Shown here one piece after another: positions 54,865 through 64,000 of a stretch of 64,000 bases of DNA (positions are counted from its first letter, which is position 1; each line of letters starts with the position of its first letter). The position numbers and the translations under genes were made by a program. This stretch comes from Portulaca oleracea. Lineage: Eukaryota > Streptophyta > Magnoliopsida > Caryophyllales > Portulacaceae. Location: the NCBI GenBank assembly GCA_029582165.1, contig CM055891.1, forward strand, positions 32,900,832-32,964,831. The letters are read 5' to 3'. Below the pieces are notes generated by a model. The model had not been told where the DNA came from, did not search any database, and saw nothing but the letters and a program-made list of their open reading frames with translations.

Positions 54865-56228
54865 TTAAACTTAAAAGAGGGTAAAACTTGAAAGGGTTGA
54901 ATTTTAGTGTTTTTGTAAAAAAGGGAGGAATTAATTTATTTCATATTTTTATCATTTTTTTTTAGGCATATTGCATCCAGGCTACTCTTGGGCCTTATGG
55001 CTGGGGAGCACAAAAGCGTTGGTAGGTTCTAAAACTAGGATTACCCTCTGAGAGCGGTCAGTCACTACTTGTGGGATGCACTTACATACCCAAGCCTTTG
55101 ACTCATCCTCTCCCCGTGTTACACTCTAAGGGTTTCCCTGAAATCCCGAAGAGCAACACCCCACACATCGCTTCCTACGCGTAGGGAATGCACCGGGGCG
55201 AGAACATGCGGTACCTTATCTCCTATACCTAGAAAACCCTAAACCTAGAGTCATGGTTAGGTTAATCCCGCATTTGTATGCTATGTGATTTTATTTTAGA
55301 ATCCATGTATAAGTTGTAAAGTTTTATTTTTGTATAGGTCGTAGAATTTTATTTTTTGTAAAGAGCTCATGTATATGCTGTAAAATTTTATTTTTGTAAA
55401 GAGTTTCGAGTCCATGTATATGCTGAAGAGTTTTATTTTGTAAGGAGTTTTGAGTCCATGTATATGCTGAAGAGTTTTATTCTGTAAAGAGTTTCGAGTC
55501 TATATATACATTATGTAGTTTTACCTGGTAAAGAGTTTTAGAGTCCAGTTGTAAAGAGTCTTCGAGTCCGGGTATTCAACCTTTTTCATGAGTCGGGAGT
55601 CGTTCTAGTTCGCGTAGGAACACGCAAGAGCAGACTAGACACCAGGAACCCAGACGGGTTTACGGCTCGCCAAGTCCACCCATTGTGACCGCTTGGCCTG
55701 GGCCCATTCTTGAAGAGAACCAGACGGGTTCACGAACCTGTCGCCTTCTTTTTCTTCTTCGCCCGATCGCTTCACTACCTGACAGCCCAATGCGCTTGCT
55801 GATGATCCTATTCGGCCCTTTATGACATTCCCTAAGTCTAATCCCTATTGCGTCTGTTACTCGAATCTAAGCCCGAAACCAAAAGCAATCGTGACTCGAT
55901 CCGAGTAAGGACCCAATAGACGATTAATGTTGTCAGTCCCCATGCTAGGTCCATGTAGAGTTAAGACATGCACTCCCGCGAAGTGGGTGAGTCGTCCTTA
56001 CGTCAGCATATAGGCATCGTGTCCGTGTCCTAGGTCCATGTAGGTCCGCTAAGTCATGCATGCATCGGGCGGGTGGCGTAAAAGTTCTTTCGAGCACTAA
56101 TCAGTTTCCATGCAGGCAAGATAACAGACCATCTCCGGGCCCGCATCCGTGACCCACAAACCGGCAGGCTTATTCGCAATCCCAGCTACAGACCACCAAC
56201 CCGGTCCAGTGAATCCAGTGAATCCATC
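54865..56228 (+). other. N-6 untranslated leader
   Basis: Has the longest run of 46-bp-type units (55296-55550), a telo-box-like AAACCCTAAACC near 55235 and hairpin motifs at 55645 and 55720. No gene. Confidence 0.65.
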
Positions 56229-57619
56229 ATGTCGGGATCTCCTAACAACAACCTTTCCGGGGAAAGTTCTGGTGACAAGCTACCTGATGGGCTATATGAG
56301 AGGATACAGGAAGCAATAGCCTTTTACATATCAGATTTAGAGGACAGAACCAATGAGAAACTGGAAAAGAAGTTCAATGAAAATCAACAAACTATGAATG
56401 GCGTACTGGAAGCCATTAAACAGATCAACAAAAAGCTCGGCATCGGACTTGAGGAAGAAGAGAACTATTATGACACCGAATCTGAGGCCGAGGCAGATGA
56501 TGGGGTTGGAGAAGGTCACCCCAAGTCCAAAAATGGAGGCCCAAAACCTAAGTCATTTGGTGAAGTTAGGTCCAAACTCGACCGAATAACTCTAACTTGG
56601 AGGACCCTTACGTCAAGAAACTTGAGGAGAAAGTTGATATGCTCACCAGAAGGATGATGAAAACTGATCCGACCTTCACCGACCCCTGTATGGATTTTGC
56701 CATCCCTAAACATTGTGTATCGAGAATAAGGGACAAGGTTGAGGTGCCAAACATGAAATTTAGACCCTCTGAAAATCCATCGCATCACTTGGAGGAATTC
56801 CTGAGGCTAGCTCCCCTCCATAAGGTAGATGAAGGTCTCTACACCACAGTCTTCCCTTCCACTCTAGAAGGTAAGGCCAAGGTATGGTACCAAAATCTAC
56901 CCCAGCAAGTTAAGACCAACGCAGATGAGTTATTCAGAGCCTTCATAAGCCATTTCAGTCGCCTGCAGCAAAAGGAGGTCACTGTGGATGATTTAACTCC
57001 CCTGAAACAAAAGGAGGATGAATCATTCCTCTCTTATTACGAGCGATGGCACTCCATGTTATCTGAAATCGACGAGTCTGTCCCCTTTAGGATGCAACTA
57101 AGCACTTTCAGGCAAGGAATCCATCCCCGCATCACTCGGCATTTTGGTTTCCAATCCATCAAAGACTTTGAGACTTTAAAGGACTTGTGTGTTCAAATTG
57201 AAGCTGCTAACAATGAAAAAAGCACACAACATTCTGGTTGGAAAGGATCTAGCTCCAACAGGAGGGCCACTAGCGCGCCTAGCCCCCCTCAGAAAACTGT
57301 TGAGACTAATTCCATCCAACGAAGGCAATACACTCCGAGGTTTGACTCTTACCACCCGCTGGATATGTCCTATGCTAGGGCATTGGAAAGGCTGGTAAAA
57401 AAGGGGATCATCCAATTACCCCTGCCGACCCCTGAACCTGAGGTTAAGCCTCCGAAGTGGGATGGGAACAAATACTGCAACTTCCATCGCAGTCGAGGTC
57501 ACGACACCGAAGTATGTTGGTCTTTAAAAAATAAGATCGAAGGGCTAATCCGAGACGGTGTTATTCCTCCACCAAACCCGTCTCGAAAACCCAATAACGA
57601 GGAGAACCACATTACCTAA
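56229..57619 (+). CDS. N-6 Gag (one frameshift)
   Basis: ATG at 56229. Residues 1-118 (MSGSPNNNLSGESSGDKLPD...) are in the first frame; a small indel near 56580-56600 moves the rest to the frame 56597-57619 (340 residues). This holds VDMLTRRMMKTDPTF, the gag core, SRRATSAPSPPQ-type basic linker, YHPLDMSYARALERLVKKGI and the knuckle CNFHRSRGHDTEVC (C-X2-H-X4-H-X4-C), ending EENHIT. Except for this one site it is a full Gag, far better kept than chance decay would predict if all N copies were old. No protease follows. Confidence 0.92.
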
Positions 57620-57915
57620 AGTCTCAGGGTATCCAAGTGGCAGGGTTAGAAATCTTCAATGACTGTGCTGTCACCACGACCGCTACATTCATCCCGCCCA
57701 GGAGGAGCCGTCCACCTTTGGAATGGACTCACCTCGCTGGAGGTGGCATCTTTGGAAAGCTCTTCGAACAAGAGGCCCACAAGGAAGAAGCCGTCGACCC
57801 AGTCATCGCCGCGCTTTCTAACCCGAGCTTTAATCCAAGTCTGCTGATTGGAGAAGATGGTGGCCACCATGAGATCACCTATGAAGAGAATAAATTCACT
57901 CTGTCTGTAGGATAG
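57620..57915 (+). CDS. N-6 linker ORF (protease-RT linker remnant)
   Basis: The 92-residue frame from 57637 is the same as in N-3. It follows the gag stop by 18 bases in a different frame. Homologous to TatA linker residues about 200-300. Probably a relic rather than an independent protein. Confidence 0.6.
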
Positions 57916-58029
57916 TCTGTCCCAAAGGTCATAGAGTCAAGTTCTAGTAGTCCTAAGTTGGTCGGGGTAAACCCAGAGTCTGTTGATGTACCAATTCCTG
58001 CATTTAATAAGATGAACATTTCTGCTTAC

Positions 58030-58110
58030 TCGAGCTGTTGTGCCAATACTGATAATAAATACAATGAACCCTTAAAAGAACAATCGACTGGTTAGGCCAA
58101 GCAACTAGAA
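58030..58110 (+). other. pol-deletion scar of N-6
   Basis: AATACTGATAATAAATACAA (start of the RT frame in TatC at about 13989) passes via AAAAGAACAATCGACTGG into GGCCAAGCAACTAGAATGCC (after integrase in TatC at 17338). A short TCGA-like overlap may mark the joint. Confidence 0.85.
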
Positions 58111-61030
58111 TGCCTCTCTCTAGACACTTGGCTTTAACCCAGATGAGTTTAATGTGGAATATGGATGAAGAAAGAGCGACGACAGTTTGAGAGTGTTTCG
58201 TGGCAAAGTTAGAATGCGAAGATCACATGCGTAGACACCACCGCCAGACGGGTTTTTGGGCTCAAATACTGCACTGTTACCAAGCCAGGAACCCAGACGG
58301 GTTTTTGGGCCCTTCTGTCACAATTTCCAAGCCAGGAACCCAGACGGGTTCGTGGGCCATTGTACTCCCTTCCTCATCTGCTGTAGGCCAAAACTCCTTT
58401 CGGGCTCTCAACTCGGGCAGTTTTCCATTGGGCCCGATTATGGTTGCGATGCGGGTCCACGAGCTAATTATGCGTCTTCGCTAGCCCTGAAACTGTAGTT
58501 CGAATTTACTTAATCATCTTTTTTTTTGTTTGGGGAAGTGGGAATGATCCCACCATGTAGGTCGCATATTGCATTACATAAGTTCCACGTCTCCCATCAT
58601 GTAGGTCACATATTGCATTACATAAGTTCCATGTCTCCCATCATGTAGGTCGCATATTGCATTGCATGAGCATCATATCAGTTTTAGTCATGAGGTTAAA
58701 AAAAAAAAAAAAAAAGTCCATGACCTTTTTCTAAAATTGACCTTTTTCCCGGCTTAACTTGCTTCACATAGGAAAATCTAGATGAGATCTCAAAAGTTTT
58801 CAAAAACCTTTTCTTCAAGCCTGCTGATTTTGAGACAAGTTATAGAAGACGTATCTGGCTGCTTTGACTATCTTAGAAGGTATAAATGTGCGTGCCGCAA
58901 ATCTTTGGGCTAAGCTTAGTTGATTGAGCCCGTCCCGTGAGTCCACATTGCCTAAAACTTGAATTGATTACTTTCATCAATTCCATGATCCTTTGAGCGA
59001 CTCACCCATTAGTTGCATCTCTAGAACTTGTTTTGCATCTTGCTTGAGATTACATGTTTGCATAGCACGCTGTGACAAAGTGATTAAGGCATTCAATTTT
59101 CTTAAGCTACATAGCCAAATAGCCTTCCCTGCATTGTATTTACCGTTCTTTTTGCCCCGCCTAGCCTTTGTTCACCCTTTTTTTTTCATGATTGAACCCT
59201 GTCAATACAAGCCTTAGCCTATGATATCCAGTACCCCTTGAGCCTTGATTGGTTGGAAGAAAGTCTGTCATTTTTGGAAGGAATAATTGGTTTGGTGTGA
59301 GCAAAATATGAAGTCTGGGAGAATCTGAAAGTCCCATATCTTGAGCGAATTTGGTTATGCTGTTCAAAGTCGAGATTGTAATAGAAATTTCTTCTCCCTG
59401 ATCACCCAAAAAAAAAAAACAAAAAAAAATCAAAAAAAAAATCAAAAAAAAAATCAAAAAAAATAAAAGGGTGGTTAGGGAGATTCAACTTAAAGTCCAG
59501 AAAACTTTGACTCGGTTGTATTCGGTTGAGATGTTTTAGGATGGAAGGTGAAACGCTTTGCATACATTAAGTGAGAAGGAGAGTTTAGAGGATTTCATTG
59601 AAAATCAATCCAAGCATGGCTTTTAACTCCTCATTCCCAAATTTTACCGCTCCTTACCCTAGCCTAAGCCCCGTTACAACCCGAAAAAGTCCTTTTGATT
59701 GTCACTTGTGCATTGCATACCAGTAGTGGAGAGCGAGGTTCTTACCAAGCTTATGGTAGTTTGCTTCTATTGGTTTGAGCATGAGAGAAACTCACATACA
59801 TATTCAAAATTGAGTGTTTGAGTGTTCATTTCTTCCTGTGTGAAGTTCGCTCTTTCTGGCTAGCTTACGTCCATAACCAACCGCAAGATATTTGCATTGT
59901 TCTTCGAATTGGTGGACTTATGCGTCTGAGTTACTTGTTCTCTCCCTTAAGATTCGAAAACTTCTTCCTATCTCTTTCGAACTGAGTTTTGATCTTGTCC
60001 AGATTAATCTTTGTGCTTGCTTGTTAGTTCGACTTTGTGTTGATCGAAAATCCTTTATCGGATTGTTTTAGAAGATATAAGAAAGTCATAATCGCATTGC
60101 ATAACACCATCATTACATGAGCATTGCATCAACGATGCATTAGTACATAAGTATAGAAAAATGCATTTAGTACATCATTGCATAGCATTGTCCTAAGTAC
60201 ATAGCAAAGAGTCGTGTATAGCATAGCATAAGAACCCAGCAGACGCATCGTTCTCAGTCCTCATCACGCTGCACTGCGTGTCGCCACCGCCACTAGCGTT
60301 ATCACTCTATGGACCCCGCTTCCACGGATCCGAAGTAAGTGTCCCACCGGTAGTAAGAGGAGTCTACCATCTCAGATCGCTACCCGAGCCGGATAGGTGC
60401 GCGCACTTGGCACCTTTGCATTTTCGAGTGACGCCGGCTTAGAAAAAATTCAGTTTCCATTAAGCCGGGGGCTGTTTGAATCCAAAAAAGGAAGCAAGTC
60501 ACTACAGCAACCATCAATTGACTCCCAGTTTTAGCAAGAATTAAATCAAACTGCCACTAAACTGGGGGCTATGCAGCCCAAGCAAGGGGACAAATCGGCT
60601 GGAGCGATCCGCTTAGTCCACAAAGTCCACCATGGAAAAATTCAAGAAGGGGCAAGTCACTACGACAACTATCAATTGACTCCCAGTTTAGCAAGAACTG
60701 CCACTAAACTGGGGGCTATGCAGCCCAAGCAAAGGGATCGAATCAGCCTAAAAGCCAGGACGAAAGACAGGTGTGGGCCTTCTTTTATTCCATCTGGGTC
60801 GGGCCTTTTCACCTCACCCGACTCACGAAAAAACAGGAGAAGAGCCCAACACTTGACCAAACCCAGACGGGTTTTGCTGGGTCGAAAATAAGCAATCGAG
60901 GCTGTTTTCGAGCCCAATGCGACTTGATGCTCAACTCGAACCCATTTTCAAGACACAAACCGACAGGTAAATTCTCTGACTCATTTTGAATTTCAAATAA
61001 ACTGATGTCTTCTCTCTTTATTTCTTGCAG
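58111..61030 (+). other. N-6 noncoding 3' region
   Basis: Hairpin motifs (58247-58350), three 44-bp units (58555-58680), conserved stretch, antisense aORF2 tail (60250-60420), two tandem GTTTAGCAAGA/GGGGGCTATGCAGCCCAAGC blocks (60470-60740) and the mini-intron (60967-61030). No credible gene. Confidence 0.7.
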
Positions 61031-61044
61031 AACAACGCACGAAA

Positions 61045-61805
61045 TACAGCGGCCGTCATCGGGCCTTAACAATACATGACATCAGCCGTCGCCGGGCTAA
61101 TACGCGACACTTCATCAACAACGGCCGTCATCGGGCCTAACAATACATGACATCAGCCGTCGCCGGGCTAATACGCGACATTCACCATCAGCCGTCGCCG
61201 GGCTAATACGCGACATTCACCATCAGCCGTCGCCGGGCTAATACGCGACACTTCACCATCAGCCGTCGCCGGGCTAATACGCGACACATCACATCAGCCG
61301 TCGCCGGGCTAATACGCGACATTCACCGTCAGCCGTCGCCGGGCTAATACGCGACATTCACCATCAGCCGTCGCCGGGCTAATACGCATCACTTCACCAC
61401 CAGCGGCCGTCATCGGGCCCTAACAATACATGACACCATCAGCCGTCGCCGGGCTAGTACGCGATATTTCCCCACCAGCGGCCGTCATCGGGCCCTAACA
61501 ATACATGACACCATCAGCCGTCGCCGGGCTAGTACGCGACACTTCATCAACAACGGCCATCATCGGGCCTTCACAATGCGATGGCGGCCATCGTCGGGCC
61601 TTCACAATGCGACGACGGCCATCGTCGGGCCTTCACAATACGACGAGGGCCAGCATCGGGCCTTCACAATGCGATAGCGGCCATCATCGGGCCTTCACAA
61701 TGCGACAAGGGCCATTGTCGGGCCTTCACAATGCGACAAGGGCCATCATCGGGCCTTCACAATGCGATGAACATCATATCGACATCGACGCAGGACCCAG
61801 CTTCC
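61045..61805 (+). repeat. Minisatellite arrays of N-6 (35-bp then 31-bp)
   Basis: 61060-61550: about twelve 35-bp units (CAGCCGTCGCCGGGCTAATA, CGCGACATTCAC) mixed with CAGCGGCCGTCATCGGGCCC + TAACAATACATGACA units. 61550-61800: 31-bp units. Followed by the CTTCAGAACAGGCTTCTGAT block and PPT. Confidence 0.9.
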
Positions 61806-61907
61806 AAGCGTCAACCAGCTTCAGAACAGGCTTCTGATTCATATCCAAGATCATCAAGACTACTTTGATCATCGTTTTACTCAAACTCGATCAAAGTGGG
61901 GGCTATC

Positions 61908-63124
61908 TGTAGACGCTGAATTTTGTATCTATTTTATTTTCTTTTTTAGTGTCAGTTTTAGAAAATAGGCTAACCGATAAATGGCACGCAAGCCTCTTTC
62001 CACCGAAAACTCCAAAAAAATATACAAAGCCCAAATGCCGAACTGGTTCATGGGCGGAGCTTAGCTCAACACCACAGAACCGTGCTGGTTCGATGGCGGA
62101 GCTCAGCTCCAACACCACAGGAACCCGTCTGCAGGTTGATGGGCGGAGCTCACTCGCCCACAGAACCCGTCTGGGTTGATGGGCGAGTTGACTCGCCACA
62201 GAACCCGTCTGGTTCTGGGCGAGGCCCGTTTTCCTTCTAGGAACCCGTGCGGTTTCTGTTGATTCCCACGCGCGCGGCTTAGCCTCCAAACCCTAAACCT
62301 AAACCTAATTCCCCCCTTATAAATACCCACCATTCATCACCCACAAAAACACACCGGAATATACTGGGAGTATTGACACTAGTATATTCCTCTTCTCTTC
62401 TCCCTCCATTGCGTGCTTTATTTTAAGGTTAGCGTAGCCTTTTTTTGTATTATTATAACGTAATCTTATTAGCTTTCTTTGTACTTTCTTTGTTTTTTTC
62501 GTTTCTTGCATGACATTAATGATAATATTATGAGATTTATCTAATTCCTTCCCCTTTTTCAAATCTGTCGCTTTAATTTAATTCTAGTAGAGTCCGTTCG
62601 TTTGAACGGGCGGGTTTGACGATCTTTATTGTCGAATTCGTAACCTTACCCCCGAATCCATCTTTGGGTTCGTAGGCCGGAGTCTATTTTTATTGGTTTG
62701 TTGTTTTATCCTGAAATTCAACTGGCGACTCTAACCCTTTTTTTTCCCCGAAAACCTTTTTTTTATTTCTTCTTCTCGTGACAGAGAACCCAGACGGTTT
62801 CAGTGCAGAACCTGAGGTTTCAGAAGGAACAGAACATTTTGTTCCCAGCTTATTTTTCTTTTTTTTTTTGTTTTTCTCTCTTTGAACCCAGCCGGGTTCC
62901 TTCTTTTCTTTCTTTTTTTCTTTTTTTTTTTCTTTCTTTTCTTTCTCTTTTTGTCTTTTTTAAGAAAATTGAGTTTCGGGGTAAATTAACTTGTTAACCA
63001 AGCATCCTTAATAGTTCAACCTTAATTAAGGGTAAGCAATCCTAGTCGGCTCCCAATTTAAAAAAGAGAACTCCTCTTTTGAGTAGCGCCGCGAAAAGAT
63101 CGGCAGATTTTTTCGGGGTCTACA
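61908..63124 (+). repeat. 3' LTR of N-6, type I
   Basis: 1217 bp, TGTAGAC...GTCTACA. TATA at 62318, perfect start-site hairpin 62356-62390, stem 1 CCGTTC/GAACGG. Followed by a PBS, so another internal region was once attached. Confidence 0.93.
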
Positions 63125-63195
63125 GATTGGCGACTCCACTGGGGAACCGACTAGGATTGCTTACCCTTAATTAAGGTTGAACTATTAAGGATGCC
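63125..63195 (+). other. Truncated PBS and inverted LTR scrap
   Basis: GATTGGCGACTCCACTGGGG (PBS) breaks off at about 63144 into 52 bases of LTR in minus orientation (ACCGACTAGGATTGCTTACC...), then into noncoding region in minus orientation at about 63196. Confidence 0.8.
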
Positions 63196-64000
63196 TCAAA
63201 ATCAGCAGGCTTGAAGAAAAGGTTTTTGAAAACTTTTGAGATCTCATCTAGATTTTCCTAAGTGAAGCAAGTTAAGCCGGGAAAAAGGTCAATTTTAGAA
63301 AAAGGTCATGGACTTTTTTTTTTTTTTTTAACCTTATGACTAAAACTGATATGATGCTCATGCAATGCAATATGCGACCTACATGATGGGAGACATGGAA
63401 CTTATGTAATGCAATATGTGACCTACATGATGGGAGACGTGGAACTTATGTAATGCAATATGCGACCTACATGGTGGGATCATTCCCACTTCCCCAAACA
63501 AAAAAAAAGATGATTAAGTAAATTCGAACTACAGTTTCAGGGCTAGCGAAGACGCATAATTAGCTCGTGGACCCGCATCGCAACCATAATCGGGCCCAAT
63601 GGAAAACTGCCCGAGTTGAGAGCCCGAAAGGAGTTTTGGCCTACAGCAGATGAGGAAGGGAGTACAATGGCCCACGAACCCGTCTGGGTTCTGGCAGAAA
63701 TTGTGAAGGGCCCAAAACCCGTGCAGGTTCTGGCTTGTAATGTGCAGATGTTGAGCCCAAAAACCCGTCTGGCGGTGGTGTCTACGCATGTGATCTTCGC
63801 ATTCTAACTTTGCCACGAAACACTCTCAAACTGTCGTCGCTCTTTCTTCATCCATATTCCACATTAAACTCATCTGGGTTAAAGCCAAGTGTCTAGAGAG
63901 AGGCATTCTAGTTGCTTGGCCTAACCAGTCGATTGTTCTTTTAAGGGTTCATTGTATTTATTATCAGTATTGGCACAACAAATTTCGAGTAAGCAGAAAT
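63196..64000 (-). mobile_element. N-7: start of another minus-strand N element (alpha)
   Basis: Noncoding region with 44-bp units (63355-63480), hairpin motifs (63675-63775), no beta insertions, and the pol scar (63910-63975). It runs off the window toward a linker and gag. Confidence 0.82.

Larger units (their letters stand above)
53644..63124 (+). mobile_element. N-6: complete gag-only element, alpha subfamily
   Basis: 5' LTR (type II), PBS (54846-54864), leader, gag, linker, pol scar, noncoding region, aORF2 tail, mini-intron, minisatellites, PPT (61893-61902), 3' LTR (type I). 9481 bp. The two LTRs belong to different types, so they did not arise from one insertion. Confidence 0.93.

Overview
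This window is plant nuclear DNA made almost entirely of Ty3/Gypsy LTR retrotransposons of the Tat (Ogre/Retand-type) lineage. The evidence is a Pol with RT, RNase H, a second archaeal-type RNase H and integrase; a primer-binding site (PBS) of the kind I recall as tRNA-Arg-primed in this lineage; LTRs with perfect TGTAGAC...GTCTACA ends; plant TATA and telo-box promoter motifs; and minisatellites just before the 3' LTR. No ordinary host gene is clearly visible. The species cannot be named from sequence alone.

Layout. (1) 1-6522, minus: TatA, an autonomous-type element with gag, protease, RT-RH, aRH and integrase, interrupted by a few frameshifts; its LTRs are not in view. (2) 6523-35507, plus: an array sharing LTRs. 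It holds N-1 (6523-13930, a gag-only derivative), spliced at about 13931-13979 to TatC (to 28790: pol, two antisense genes, minisatellites, 3' LTR), whose 3' LTR is also the 5' LTR of N-2 (27606-35507). (3) 35508-50622, minus: a knotted junction, then N-3 (36237-45890) and N-4 (44595-50622), again sharing an LTR. (4) 50623-63124, plus: the 5'-truncated N-5 and the complete N-6 (53644-63124), sharing the LTR at 53644. (5) 63144-64000, minus: start of N-7. Orientation therefore flips +,+ / -,- / +,+ / -, and I see no target-site duplication at any element edge.

TatC is the most informative element. Downstream of pol it carries two antisense transcription units, each with its own TATA box. aORF1 (19089 to 17674) has two exons and resembles plant DUF7745/mobile-domain-like proteins. 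aORF2 (24255 to 21347) is a plant-mobile-domain (PMD) gene with at least five exons joined by phase-0 GT-AG introns. The N elements are deletion derivatives of this structure. They keep LTRs, PBS, leader, gag, a piece of the protease-RT linker, the noncoding 3' region, the last bit of aORF2 and the minisatellites, but lack RT-RH-aRH-integrase, aORF1 and most of aORF2. Two subfamilies can be told apart: alpha (N-1, N-3, N-6, N-7) and beta (N-2, N-4; no gag zinc knuckle).

Beyond the genes, the window is full of short hairpins built on GGAACCC-AGAC-GGGTTCC, present in LTRs, leaders, 3' regions and antisense promoters but not in the conserved domains, and present or absent as a unit between subfamilies. 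The LTR R/U5 part has a 10-bp-arm hairpin just after the predicted transcription start and three further stems, one supported by two compensatory base-pair changes. Working model: N elements supply gag, take RT and integrase from TatA/TatC-like relatives, and the array grew by recombination among LTRs rather than by separate insertions. Assembly error in such a repetitive region must be excluded first.
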